NCBI GenBank assembly: GCA_010672825.2
Contig: JAAHFU020000003.1
Location: 558,001 to 622,000 of the forward strand
Source: Leptolyngbya sp. SIO1E4
GTDB taxonomy: Bacteria; Cyanobacteriota; Cyanobacteriia; Phormidesmidales; Phormidesmidaceae
Direction: 5' to 3'
DNA: 64,000 nt
Position 1 is the stretch's first letter; each line of letters begins with the position of its first letter. This document shows, one piece after another, positions 1-9,883 of this stretch. The notes beneath the pieces are model-generated. The model did no database searches. It had not been told where the DNA came from and was given only the letters and a program-made list of their open reading frames with translations. A program made the translations under genes and the position numbers.

Positions 1-210
1 TAAAAAAGTTTAGTGGCAAATTCCCATCCACGCAGTAAATTCACACTCCCATAAGGTTTGTCACAGGACTTTGCACATTCGAAACATCTTATGATGACTG
101 ACCCTTAAGGGTTCCATGTATTCACCCTTCTGCCTATTGCTACATAAACCGGGTAGAAGCTTAGAATTGCCTGATAAACGGCGTTTCAAAACCCCAAGGA
201 GGAATCACAC

Positions 211-351
211 TTACTTGTGGCTACGGGTTCCTGCACCTCTAGTTCGACGAGGTTTACCAGTGTTGGCAGGCTTAAACGGAGCTTTAGTTCGACGTCGATT
301 ACGACGAGCAGCTCGTTTAGATGTTTTGCAGTAGCTATATGTGCCTGACAT
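211..351 (-). CDS. small, highly basic 46-residue protein
   Basis: A short reading frame starts MSGTYSYCKTSKRAARRNRR and ends RTRGAGTRSHK. About a third of its residues are Arg or Lys and there is almost no acid. A good ribosome-binding site (TTGAGGA) lies 6-7 nt before the ATG. The size and charge resemble small ribosomal or other RNA-binding proteins, but I do not recognise a named family, so function is inferred only from composition. The opposite strand is also open here, but its product is a less plausible arginine/leucine-rich shadow. Confidence 0.55.
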   Translation of the reverse strand: MSGTYSYCKTSKRAARRNRRRTKAPFKPANTGKPRRTRGAGTRSHK

Positions 352-518
352 GGCAATTCCTCAACGCTAAACCGTTAGAAGAGAGTGTTTGCAGTTTCTT
401 CTAGGGGATAGATTCAGCCCCAAGACGGTGTTTCCGGAAAGACTGGAGAGGGAGATAAGGGGGAATGGGGAGGTTTAGGAGTCATCGTGATTGTCTCACC
501 CCGTCATTCCCCGAAATC

Positions 519-1049
519 TTAATTTAATCCAAGACCGAACTGGGCAGTAACCGCTGACAGTGACTGTTCCCACAGGGTTTCTGGTTGCCAGGTGTCTGGA
601 TCAAACTGAGCCTGTTGACCCCGTTGATAGGCCGCCTGCAGGCGCGATCGCACGTTTGAGCGCAGGATGCGGTGGGGTTGAAGCGAACGGTTGAGACTTC
701 GCAACAGCCCCGCCATGAGGATCAGGTGAATGGGATGAAACTTGGCCCCTAACAAAAAGGCTTGCACTTCCGCTTCACCAAGGGGATCGGTGCCGTATCC
801 AGTTAAGACATGAACGCCGTCGTGTAGCTGTTGGCGTCGGGAACCTCCCGTAAAGGGCTGCAGACCCTGGGTATCTAAGTGGTTAGCCCAGGCGCAACCA
901 AACGTCCCCACGGGCAGCGATCGCAAATAGGCAAGCTCTACAATCGGCGGAGCATTGAGCCCGAGGCGCGTAGTTGTCCAGTCGAGGGCTTTGAGAAATC
1001 GATTGACCTTGAGGGTTGAAGCGTGCGAAAAAGCTTTGGCAGAACTCAT
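519..1049 (-). CDS. Coq4-like protein (ubiquinone biosynthesis family)
   Basis: A soluble 176-residue protein with the Coq4 metal signature HDxxHx11E: HDGVH near residue 77, followed eleven residues later by Glu. In the Coq4 family these residues bind a divalent metal, and yeast and human Coq4 act in the late ring-modification steps of coenzyme Q synthesis. Cyanobacteria make plastoquinone rather than ubiquinone, so the substrate here is unknown. The length is somewhat shorter than mitochondrial Coq4, which carries a targeting peptide. It stands alone, divergent from the downstream sensor kinase. The family call rests on the motif and general layout. Confidence 0.7.
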   Translation of the reverse strand: MSSAKAFSHASTLKVNRFLKALDWTTTRLGLNAPPIVELAYLRSLPVGTFGCAWANHLDTQGLQPFTGGSRRQQLHDGVHVLTGYGTDPLGEAEVQAFLLGAKFHPIHLILMAGLLRSLNRSLQPHRILRSNVRSRLQAAYQRGQQAQFDPDTWQPETLWEQSLSAVTAQFGLGLN

Positions 1050-1182
1050 GGCGAACGTTGACGGATACTGACTCTGGTCTGATCACCCCGTTGTATAGGG
1101 ACGCCTAATTTGGTGTCCTCCAAACGTTTCCACTGTAGGCAGTCTGGCGGTTCTAAACCTGGGGAAAAAGTCATCATTGCAC

Positions 1183-1200
1183 CCATGACTTAGGTCATGG
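1183..1200. promoter_or_regulatory. inverted repeat upstream of the NarL-type two-component operon
   Basis: CCATGAC and GTCATGG form perfect 7-bp arms separated by TTAG, just before the sensor kinase gene. NarL/LuxR-family regulators commonly bind short inverted repeats near their own promoters, so this is a candidate autoregulatory site. No binding evidence exists. Confidence 0.4.
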
Positions 1201-1252
1201 TTCACAGGCTGTGGCGTGCGATTACATAAATGGAGAGCCCAGATTCTTGCCC

Positions 1253-2488
1253 ATGCCGACTTCCCAAGCCATTCGTCCTGACAACCATCCCTTTCCATTT
1301 TTGCTGTATCTGGAATGGGTACTGTTGGGGCTAGCCGTAATAGGCGAGATAACGCCAAAGCTACTTCCCAGGGTCAATGCAGATCCAGCCCTGACCATTG
1401 CGAGCATTCTGGGGTTCGGTGCCCTTGGGCTATGGCTGCCCACTGGGGCGATCGCGCTCCGGATTGTCCATGTAGTGGGGCAATTTAGCCTGATTTTGTT
1501 GGCCTCTAAAGCCGGATTAGTGGGGCTCAGGCTCTTTCCGCTGCTGTATATCTTCTTGGTGATTCGCAGTTGTTTGGTGTTTAGGATGCGCGGGCGACTG
1601 CTGGTCACAGGAACTGTCTTTATCCTGTTTGTGGGAATGGTATCTGTCCGGCTGCGGTCTCTGAGCAATCAGCTTCCGCTCAAAATGGGGCAGCGGCTGT
1701 CTCCCTATCTAATGGGCATCCGCCTCAATCTGGTGCTGTTGTATGCCATCCTGTTGGTCTTCGTGTTACTGCTGGTAAATGCTCTCTTGGCGGAGCGAGC
1801 GCGGCAGGAAGAACTGTATCGCGCTAACCAAAAATTGCGGGAATCGGCGGTTCAAATTGAAAAACTGGCGATGGCTCAAGAACGCAGTCGCATTGCCCGT
1901 GAAATTCATGATGCGCTGGGCCATTCCCTCACGGGATTAAACATCCAACTAGAAGGGGCGCTGAAGTTTTGGCAGGGAAATCCCGAAAAGGCCAGGCAGC
2001 TCTTGACTCAAGCTAAGGACATGGGATCCACCGCGCTGGGAGAGGTGCGGCAGGCTGTGGCCGCTCTCCGGGATACGCCGCTGCAAGGGCAGGATTTAGA
2101 GACTGCGATCGCGGGCTTGATCCAGCGCTTTCATCCCATAACAGGGATCACTCCCCAGGTCGTGTTCAAGTGTCCGCCGTTATCCCTGGCTCTTCAGGTA
2201 GCGACCTATCGCATTGTGCAGGAGGCGCTGACCAATACTTGCAAATATGCAAACGCGACTTCTGTGAAAATCATGATTCAGTCATCTTTTGAAGGTTCCC
2301 CTCACCTTCATATCCTGGTGCAAGACGACGGACAAGGGTTTCGTCCCGACGACAACACGACAGGTTTTGGCCTGAAAGGGATGCAAGAACGGGCAGAGGC
2401 AGAAGGCGGCCGGTTTGACCTGACCAGCGCCCCTGGTGCGGGCTGCACCATTCAGGTCTGGCTACCCTTAACCCTGGAGGCACCATGA
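1253..2488 (+). CDS. membrane sensor histidine kinase, NarX/DesK/LiaS type
   Basis: The N-terminal half has several hydrophobic membrane segments (about residues 15-180). A short coiled linker follows, then a HisKA_3 dimerisation domain with the phospho-acceptor motif REIHDALGHSLTG. The C-terminal HATPase domain shows DDGQGF and GFGLKGMQERA. This architecture belongs to kinases that pair with LuxR/NarL regulators, and the next gene encodes one, overlapping by 4 bp (ATGA), so the two form an operon. The signal is unknown; the many membrane helices and absence of a large external loop suggest sensing of membrane state, as in DesK/LiaS (inference). An in-frame GTG at 1211 would add 14 residues; neither start has a clear ribosome site. 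Confidence 0.85.
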   Translation: MPTSQAIRPDNHPFPFLLYLEWVLLGLAVIGEITPKLLPRVNADPALTIASILGFGALGLWLPTGAIALRIVHVVGQFSLILLASKAGLVGLRLFPLLYIFLVIRSCLVFRMRGRLLVTGTVFILFVGMVSVRLRSLSNQLPLKMGQRLSPYLMGIRLNLVLLYAILLVFVLLLVNALLAERARQEELYRANQKLRESAVQIEKLAMAQERSRIAREIHDALGHSLTGLNIQLEGALKFWQGNPEKARQLLTQAKDMGSTALGEVRQAVAALRDTPLQGQDLETAIAGLIQRFHPITGITPQVVFKCPPLSLALQVATYRIVQEALTNTCKYANATSVKIMIQSSFEGSPHLHILVQDDGQGFRPDDNTTGFGLKGMQERAEAEGGRFDLTSAPGAGCTIQVWLPLTLEAP

Positions 2489-3132
2489 TTCGCGTGTTGG
2501 TGGTGGATGATCAGGCCATTTTGCGTCAGGGTCTCCAAGCCCTCCTAAGTTTTGAACCTGACATTCAAATTGTGGGTGAAGCCAGTAACGGACGAGAGGC
2601 CCTCACCCTGATTCAACAAACGCTGACCACGCCTGAGGCGGTGGAGGTGGTGTTAATGGATATTCGCATGCCTGTGATGGATGGTTTGGCCGCTAGTCGT
2701 GAAATTCATCAGCGATTTCCAGCGATTAAGGTGCTGGTGCTGACCACCTTTGATGAGGATGAACTCGTGCAGCAGGCCGTGCAGGCAGGGGCTGTGGGTT
2801 ATCTTCTCAAAGACACTCCATCAGAAGAGCTGGCCCAGGCAATTCGTACGGTGCACCGGGGCCATACCCAGTTTGGGCCAGGCATTTTTCAGAAGATGTT
2901 GCCCACGGTGACGCCAGCGCCAGCGGTGCCTCCAGCGTTCTATGACTTAACCCCCCGGGAGCGAGAAGTCCTGGCGCTGATTGGTCAGGGGGCCAGTAAC
3001 CGAGAAATTGCCCAAGTGCTTTACCTGTCAGAAGGGACGATCAAAAACCATGTGACGAATATTCTGAGTCGCTTAAATTTGCGCGATCGCACCCAGGCTG
3101 CCCTCTTAGCCGCCTCGATCCCCTGGCCCTAG
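2485..3132 (+). CDS. NarL/LuxR-family response regulator
   Basis: A 215-residue regulator with a canonical receiver: the acidic pair VVDDQ near residue 8, phospho-acceptor Asp in VLMDIRMPVMDG, conserved Thr in VLTTF and Lys in GYLLKD. A LuxR-type helix-turn-helix follows (LTPREREVLALIGQGASNRE, then LSEGTIKNHVTNILSRL). It is translationally coupled to the preceding kinase through ATGA, with GGAGG before its start. Together they form a complete phosphorelay; targets are unknown, though the inverted repeat upstream of the kinase suggests autoregulation. Confidence 0.92.
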   Translation: MIRVLVVDDQAILRQGLQALLSFEPDIQIVGEASNGREALTLIQQTLTTPEAVEVVLMDIRMPVMDGLAASREIHQRFPAIKVLVLTTFDEDELVQQAVQAGAVGYLLKDTPSEELAQAIRTVHRGHTQFGPGIFQKMLPTVTPAPAVPPAFYDLTPREREVLALIGQGASNREIAQVLYLSEGTIKNHVTNILSRLNLRDRTQAALLAASIPWP

Positions 3133-3153
3133 TCTCCCTGGTGCACAGGGTTG

Positions 3154-3186
3154 AAAAAAGCCGATGCATAGAGAACACATCGGCTT
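3154..3186 (-). terminator. rho-independent terminator of prk
   Basis: A 9-bp stem (AAGCCGATG with CATCGGCTT) has an 11-nt loop. On the minus strand it is followed by a run of six T, so it ends prk transcripts. It also separates prk from the convergent response regulator gene. Confidence 0.8.
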
Positions 3187-3242
3187 CAAAACGAGTAATA
3201 TCTGCTATGTCGCAGCCACGTAAGCTCCGGCTTCAATGAGCT

Positions 3243-4247
3243 TTAGGCTTTAGCAACTGCCTTAGGTGCCGTTGCTGTTAACGTCTCATAGGTGGCTCGC
3301 ATCTTGAGCCCAACCAACACCTGGAACAAACCGCTCCCATTCTTAGAGCCTGGATATTCACGGTGCTTGAGGAGCAACTCAGTCATTTCACCGTAGTACT
3401 TGGTAGACGTGTTGCTGAGGTGGCTCTCAACGTAGATCAGCTCTTCAAGACGCTCAAACTGCCCATCAAGCTCCAGCACAGAAACCTCATTCCCGTAGTA
3501 GCTGTCTGGACCATAATGCATGCGAATGCCAGGATACGAACAGGTCAACTTGCGGCCGCAAGGAATCCAGTCGATGGTAGAGCCTTCGTCAAACAGGTAG
3601 ACCGGGTTGAAGTCCTTGATGCCTTCCTTCTGTAAGAGGCGCACCCGCAAAATCTTCTTCTCTTCATCATCAGGAATGAGCTTGGTCGGCAAAATCTGAA
3701 TAACGACGTCAGCGTACTGCTTTTGAACGTCAATATATGCTTCAAAGTCAGGGCGACGAGCGTTAATTGAAGCCAAAACGTCTTCATAGCGATGGCCCCG
3801 CTCAGCCATATCGCGCTGAATCTTCCAGGCAATTTTAACGTCGTCGTGGATATCCAGATAGACACTAAAGTCTAGGAGGTCGCGGACACGCTCATCATAG
3901 AGGGGGTGCAACCCTTCAATCACAATAATGCGATTCGGATCAACCCGCTCAGGCGGATCAAGTTCGCCAGTCTCATGGTTATAGATGGGCTTATCAATAG
4001 AGGTGCCTTCTTTCAAGGCCTTAACCTGCTCATACATCAGGTCAAAATTATTGGCTTTTGGATTGAGTGCAGTGACTCCGGCGGCTTTCCGCTGCTTACG
4101 ATCCAAACTGTGATAATCGTCTAAGCAGATGACGGTCATGAACTCCTCACCAAAGAGGTCGGCCAATCGTCTTAAAAATGTAGATTTGCCGCACCCAGAG
4201 TCGCCAGCAACCCCAATTAAAACCACGCGATCCGGCTTGTTCGTCAT
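3243..4247 (-). CDS. prk: phosphoribulokinase
   Basis: Makes ribulose 1,5-bisphosphate from ribulose 5-phosphate and ATP in the Calvin-Benson cycle. The 334-residue length is typical of the cyanobacterial/plant form. The P-loop GDSGCGKSTF contains Cys19, and Cys41 follows in VICLDDYH; this is the known thioredoxin-controlled pair. The C-terminal pair Cys230/Cys236 (IPCGRKLTC) used in CP12/GAPDH complex formation is also present. The enzyme should therefore be light/redox regulated by the family's usual mechanism. It is monocistronic, with its own terminator downstream. Confidence 0.98.
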   Translation of the reverse strand: MTNKPDRVVLIGVAGDSGCGKSTFLRRLADLFGEEFMTVICLDDYHSLDRKQRKAAGVTALNPKANNFDLMYEQVKALKEGTSIDKPIYNHETGELDPPERVDPNRIIVIEGLHPLYDERVRDLLDFSVYLDIHDDVKIAWKIQRDMAERGHRYEDVLASINARRPDFEAYIDVQKQYADVVIQILPTKLIPDDEEKKILRVRLLQKEGIKDFNPVYLFDEGSTIDWIPCGRKLTCSYPGIRMHYGPDSYYGNEVSVLELDGQFERLEELIYVESHLSNTSTKYYGEMTELLLKHREYPGSKNGSGLFQVLVGLKMRATYETLTATAPKAVAKA

Positions 4248-4352
4248 AGCTTTCCTCGAGCGAAAATAGATAACAACTGCAATAAATCAATAAGGTCGCA
4301 ATCAGTAATTAGAGGCTTGTGAGCCGACTGGCAACCCAGACCCCCGAATCGT

Positions 4353-4625
4353 TCATAGTTTCAACGAGCCTTGCTCAGGCTTCACCCTGCAAGGCAGAAG
4401 CTTGACTTTGAAAGTCACCTCGGTACTCGTCAACTCCTCTCCTTCACAACCTTCAATTCCGAGCGCGAAATTAACGTCGGTAGATGTGTCGGTATCGCGG
4501 TAAGTCGATGCTCTGGCCCAGAGGGTATCCCCGAGAAGTAGCGATCGCTCAAACTCTAGGTAATAAGACCCAAGAGTGAATTCTTCGACTATGGTGAATC
4601 CTACCAAATTGGTATCACCGCTCAC
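4353..4625 (-). CDS. hypothetical protein, possibly a remnant
   Basis: A 90-residue frame with GTG start, no ribosome-binding site and no recognised family. It is acidic and Thr-rich, with beta-like alternation (for example GSYYLEFERSLLLGD). It lies in the prk-petH intergenic region on the prk strand. It could be a small gene, a fragment of a secreted beta-sandwich protein, or a chance open frame. Confidence 0.3.
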   Translation of the reverse strand: MSGDTNLVGFTIVEEFTLGSYYLEFERSLLLGDTLWARASTYRDTDTSTDVNFALGIEGCEGEELTSTEVTFKVKLLPCRVKPEQGSLKL

Positions 4626-6192
<1,567 letters not shown>

Positions 6193-6235
6193 TTTTCTAG
6201 TCATTCTCTGATTTCAGACCGGTTAATCATGGTGG

Positions 6236-6264
6236 CCGGAGAGGCAATGCCTCTCCGGTTTTTT
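6236..6264 (+). terminator. rho-independent terminator of petH
   Basis: A perfect 10-bp stem (CCGGAGAGGC with GCCTCTCCGG) has a 3-nt loop and six T after it, 43 bp past the petH stop. Confidence 0.93.
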
Positions 6265-6319
6265 ATTGCCAGGGACCTCCCTGCAGTTAGGATGAAATGA
6301 CAGCAATGAGGGGCAAAAC

Positions 6320-7639
6320 GTGACGGTTAAAGTAGGTCTGTTAGGGTTAGGAACAGTGGGCACCGGGACAGCGAAGATCCTGCTTGACCCGACGGAGCGA
6401 CATCCCCTTATCCGTGAGATTGAGGTGTATCAGGTCGGGGTGCGATCGCTTGATAAGCCCCGAGATGTGACGCTTCCTGCCGACTGTCTGACCCAAGACT
6501 TAGAAGCGATTGTGACGGATCCCGCCGTTGATATCGTGGTGGAGTTGATCGGTGGGCTAGAACCGGCGCGATCGCTGATTTTGAAAGCCATTCACCACGG
6601 CAAGCATGTCGTTACAGCCAATAAGGCGGTCATTGCCCGGTACGGAGACGAGATTTTCAACGCGGCGAACGAGTCAGGGGTGTATGTGCTGTTAGAAGCT
6701 GCCGTTGGCGGGGGGATCCCAGTGATTCAACCGCTGAAGCAGGCCCTCGGGGTCAACCGTATCCAGGCGGTGACAGGGATTGTCAATGGCACAACCAACT
6801 ACATCCTGACGCGGATGCAAGAAGAAGGCGGTGATTTTGAGCCGATCTTAAAAGATGCTCAGCAGTTAGGGTATGCCGAGGCAGACCCCACCGCTGATGT
6901 CGATGGGCTAGATGCTGCCGATAAGATCGCAATTTTGGCGTCTCTAGCCTTTGGCGGACGCATTAAGCTGTCAGAGGTTTACTGTGAAGGCATTCGCCCT
7001 ATCAGCGCAGCAGATATTACCTATGCTGAGCGCTTAGGGTTTGTCGTCAAGCTGCTGGCGATCGCCCGTCGAGACACCTGTCCGGTTTCTAATGAAGTCT
7101 TAGATCAGCTCCAACTGCGGGTACATCCGACCCTGGTGCCCAAGCATCATCCCCTGGCTAGCGTGAATGATGTGAATAACGCCATTCTGGTAGAAGGAGA
7201 TCCCATTGGGCAGGTCATGTTTTTTGGGCCGGGGGCGGGCTCGGGGCCAACGGCGAGTGCAGTAGTCTCCGATGTCATGAATATTGCGGCCACCTTAGAA
7301 TCCCAAGGGCCAACGGCGAAGTCAGACCCCCAGAACCCACTATTGGCCTGTACTCACCAGCACTATTGCAAAGTCAGCCCAATGGCAGATATTGTCAGCC
7401 GCTTTTATGTGCGTCTGCTCGCCAAGGATCAGCCTGGGGTTATCGGCAAGCTAGGCCTCTGTTTTGGCCAGCATGATGTCAGTATCGAATCCGTTGTGCA
7501 AATCGATATGCGCGGCGATGTTGCAGAAATTGTGGTGGTGACCCACGAGGTTAAAGAGTCTAATTTCCAAACAGCCTTGGATGAGGTTCGCGAGTTTATG
7601 GAAACGCAGAGTGTGCCAAGTGTGTTGCGAGTCCTATAG
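6320..7639 (+). CDS. hom: homoserine dehydrogenase
   Basis: Reduces aspartate semialdehyde to homoserine for threonine, methionine and isoleucine synthesis. The N-terminal Rossmann motif GLGTVGTG is followed by the catalytic domain (VTANKAVIARYGDE; GGGIPVI; GIVNGTTNYILT). A C-terminal ACT domain from about residue 360 (KDQPGVIGKLG) is the usual site of threonine feedback. The 439-residue length fits the monofunctional type. The start is GTG with GAGGGG before it; no ATG fits better. A 17-bp tandem duplication begins on the last base of the stop codon. Confidence 0.96.
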   Translation: MTVKVGLLGLGTVGTGTAKILLDPTERHPLIREIEVYQVGVRSLDKPRDVTLPADCLTQDLEAIVTDPAVDIVVELIGGLEPARSLILKAIHHGKHVVTANKAVIARYGDEIFNAANESGVYVLLEAAVGGGIPVIQPLKQALGVNRIQAVTGIVNGTTNYILTRMQEEGGDFEPILKDAQQLGYAEADPTADVDGLDAADKIAILASLAFGGRIKLSEVYCEGIRPISAADITYAERLGFVVKLLAIARRDTCPVSNEVLDQLQLRVHPTLVPKHHPLASVNDVNNAILVEGDPIGQVMFFGPGAGSGPTASAVVSDVMNIAATLESQGPTAKSDPQNPLLACTHQHYCKVSPMADIVSRFYVRLLAKDQPGVIGKLGLCFGQHDVSIESVVQIDMRGDVAEIVVVTHEVKESNFQTALDEVREFMETQSVPSVLRVL

Positions 7640-7672
7640 TGGGACCAACGCAAAAGTGGGACCAACGCAAAA
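7639..7672. repeat. 17-bp perfect tandem duplication at the hom stop codon
   Basis: GTGGGACCAACGCAAAA occurs twice head-to-tail. The first copy begins with the final G of the hom TAG stop. Confidence 0.95.
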
Positions 7673-7711
7673 CGGTAGGAAAGCGGTCATGCAATAGGGA
7701 TCGACAGGGGC

Positions 7712-8617
7712 ATGGTTTCGTACACCATTTCAGGGTCGGCACTTTGGCAGTGGCGTCAGCGGGCGATGGAGCAGGCGCTGGCTGCCCAGATTGATGCCGC
7801 TGAGGTGGACTGGCTACTTCAAGGGATATGCCAAGTCGATAGCTTGCCCCTACGATTGGGGACACTGGCGGAACAGCCTCAGGTGGCTGCCCAATTTCCG
7901 CTGGCGCAGATGGACGCGTTGTGGCAAAGGCGGGTGGGCGATCGCGTCCCCATTCAACACCTGGTAGGGCAGACTCCCTGGCGTAATTTTATGCTTCGGG
8001 TCTCACCGTCAGTGCTGATCCCACGCCCGGAGACGGAGCTCATCATTGATTGGGTGATGGCAGCGGTGCATCAGAGCCTGGACGGGGAGCAACTGCGTCG
8101 AGGCACCTGGGTTGACCTGGGAACCGGCAGCGGCGCGATCGCCCTGGGGCTCGCGGATGCCTTACCTGAAGCTGAGATTCTGGCGGTGGATGTCAGTGCA
8201 ATGGCGCTCGCGATCGCTCAGCAGAATGCAGTCGAGAATGGGGTGGGCGATCGCATCCAGTTTTTGCAGGGATCCTGGTTTGAGCCGTTAGAGAACTCCC
8301 GGGGGCGGCTTGCCGGGGTAGTGTCGAATCCACCCTATATCCCCAGCGCGATCGTGCCGACGCTGCAGCCAGAGGTGGCTAACCATGAGCCCCATTTGGC
8401 CTTAGACGGCGGGCAAGATGGCCTGGCCTGTGTACACCACCTGATTGAAGCCGCCCCCCCATTTTTGCAAACGAATGGGGTTTGGTTGGTGGAACTGATG
8501 AGCGGGCAAGCGCCAGCGGTAATGGAGCAGCTGGCGAAAACTGGATGCTATGGCGCTATCCAAGCTTTTGAAGATCTGGCTGGGGTAGAGCGATTTGTGC
8601 TGGCACACAAGTTATAA
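7712..8617 (+). CDS. prmC: peptide chain release factor N5-glutamine methyltransferase
   Basis: Methylates the Gln of the GGQ motif in release factors RF1/RF2. The N-terminal helical domain (residues 1-90) is followed by a Rossmann SAM-binding fold with DLGTGSGAIALGLA, and by the catalytic VVSNPPYIPS tetrapeptide NPPY. PRPETELI before the SAM motif is a family signature. Length (301) is normal. It is probably transcribed with hom, 72 bp upstream. The intergenic repeats R1/R2 fill the space before the convergent next gene. Confidence 0.94.
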   Translation: MVSYTISGSALWQWRQRAMEQALAAQIDAAEVDWLLQGICQVDSLPLRLGTLAEQPQVAAQFPLAQMDALWQRRVGDRVPIQHLVGQTPWRNFMLRVSPSVLIPRPETELIIDWVMAAVHQSLDGEQLRRGTWVDLGTGSGAIALGLADALPEAEILAVDVSAMALAIAQQNAVENGVGDRIQFLQGSWFEPLENSRGRLAGVVSNPPYIPSAIVPTLQPEVANHEPHLALDGGQDGLACVHHLIEAAPPFLQTNGVWLVELMSGQAPAVMEQLAKTGCYGAIQAFEDLAGVERFVLAHKL

Positions 8618-8690
8618 CCCACATCCGATTTGAAAACTGGCGGCTTTCCTTTAGGCAAAAACCAGGGATCTGGATGTGACCAAGGTATAT

Positions 8691-8886
8691 ATTGCACCTG
8701 AAGTGCTAGTTAGGACAATCAGAGTTCCTGGAATCCTTATGCAGCAAGGGTTTAATTTTTGCCTTCTGCCTTCTGCTTTCTGCCTTCTGCCATAGCGGTA
8801 TGCAGGCTAATCAAGCACACCCTAGACCCGAAACCCTAGACCCTATCTTGCCCCAGATGTCCTGGACTCAACTGAACAAAGCTATA
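8691..8886 (+). repeat. composite R1+R2 dispersed repeat
   Basis: The R1 module starts ATTGCACCTGAAGTGCTAG and runs through GTTAGGACAATCAG and ATGCAGCAAGG into heptamer repeats of TTCTGCC. R2 follows from about 8792: it starts ATAGCGGTATGCA, includes AAGCACACCCTAGACC and ends GTCCTGGACTCAACTGAAC then AAAGCTATA. Its ends, TATAGC-like and GCTATA, are inverted. It fills the gap between convergent prmC and the MnmD-like gene. Other copies lie at 41188-41408 (composite) and elsewhere as single modules. Confidence 0.9.
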
Positions 8887-8892
8887 AGTCCC

Positions 8893-9756
8893 CTAGGAAA
8901 GCCATCGTTTGCGCCAGGCCCCGGTGGAATTGAGGGGCGAGGTGGCCTGTTCTTGGCTGCGGCGTTGCTGGATAACTGCAGCCGTGTCCTGCAGGGTAGG
9001 GTCGCGGTAGGGCACGGCGGCACGGGTAGCGAGATGTTCGCGTTCTTGGTCTGACAGGGGGGGCAGAGAGCGGTGAGCGTGGGTGGCGATCGTGCTGGGC
9101 CAGTGACGGCCGACGACGTGAATAGAGCCAATGTGCAAGCCAGCCAGTTGCAGAGCAGCGCGAACGGCAGCAGCACAAGAGTAAGTAGCCAGAATACCCT
9201 GGGGATGCAGGCACTGGGCCACAAGAGTCAGGAACTCAACGGTCCACAGTTGGGGGCAGCGGGGCGGAGAGAAGGGGTCGAGAAAGATGACATCAGCCTG
9301 AAAGCCAGACTGCACCAGGGACTGAATGTGGTAACGAGCATCGCCGATGTATAAGTCAGCATGAAGGGAACCCCGGATTTGACGGGTGGTGGCTAAGACT
9401 TTCAGCGCAGCCTGCACAGGCAGAGGCCAGTCTTTAAGCAAGCCCTGAGCGATCGCAGCTTTCGGAACCTGCTCATCCAACTCTAGGCCGACTAGCCGCA
9501 TCGGGATGTTTTCTTGGAGGGATCCAACTGCCTCTAGGGCAGCCGCGGTGTTGTACCCCAGGCCGTAGCAGATATCCAATACGGTAATGTGGCCTTGTTG
9601 GATGGCACGTTCAACCAGGCGAGTCGCCTGAATATAGGTGGTGCGGGCTTCTGCATAGGCCCCCCCGCGACTGTGGAACCATTCCCCGAAGGCTTCTGAG
9701 TAGAAGGTATGACTGCCATCAGCCGTCGGTTCCACTGGGAAATACTCTGGTTCCAT
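8893..9756 (-). CDS. MnmD-like SAM-dependent tRNA methyltransferase
   Basis: Resembles the methyltransferase half of MnmC (MnmD), which finishes the 5-methylaminomethyl-uridine modification at tRNA wobble position 34. Family signatures are visible: DGSHTFYSEAFGEWFHS near the N-terminus, the SAM loop VLDICYGLGYNTAAALEA, the acidic GLELDEQ, and DVIFLDPFSPPRCPQLWT in the catalytic region. The FAD-oxidase half of MnmC is absent, as in stand-alone MnmD. Length is 287. The C-terminal roughly 30 residues are Gln/Arg-rich and end beside a dispersed repeat, so that tail may be non-conserved. Confidence 0.8.
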   Translation of the reverse strand: MEPEYFPVEPTADGSHTFYSEAFGEWFHSRGGAYAEARTTYIQATRLVERAIQQGHITVLDICYGLGYNTAAALEAVGSLQENIPMRLVGLELDEQVPKAAIAQGLLKDWPLPVQAALKVLATTRQIRGSLHADLYIGDARYHIQSLVQSGFQADVIFLDPFSPPRCPQLWTVEFLTLVAQCLHPQGILATYSCAAAVRAALQLAGLHIGSIHVVGRHWPSTIATHAHRSLPPLSDQEREHLATRAAVPYRDPTLQDTAAVIQQRRSQEQATSPLNSTGAWRKRWLS

Positions 9757-9883
9757 AGAGGTCCCTTTAACAAACCGTGAAAGACTGATAAAAGATCCTA
9801 ACTGCTTTCTCCAGCTCCATAAGGCACAATGGAATAAGTTAAGAAACGTTACTGTTGCTAAAGTATTCGATAAGGAGGGCTCG

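Noticed and set aside
116-334. Plus-strand open frame of 72 codons rich in Arg and Leu
   Set aside because: It is antisense to the small basic gene at 211-351, whose ribosome site and composition are more convincing.
8761-8792. TTCTGCC heptamer array as a CRISPR-like repeat
   Set aside because: Units are seven bases with no spacers; this is an STRR-type simple repeat within R1.
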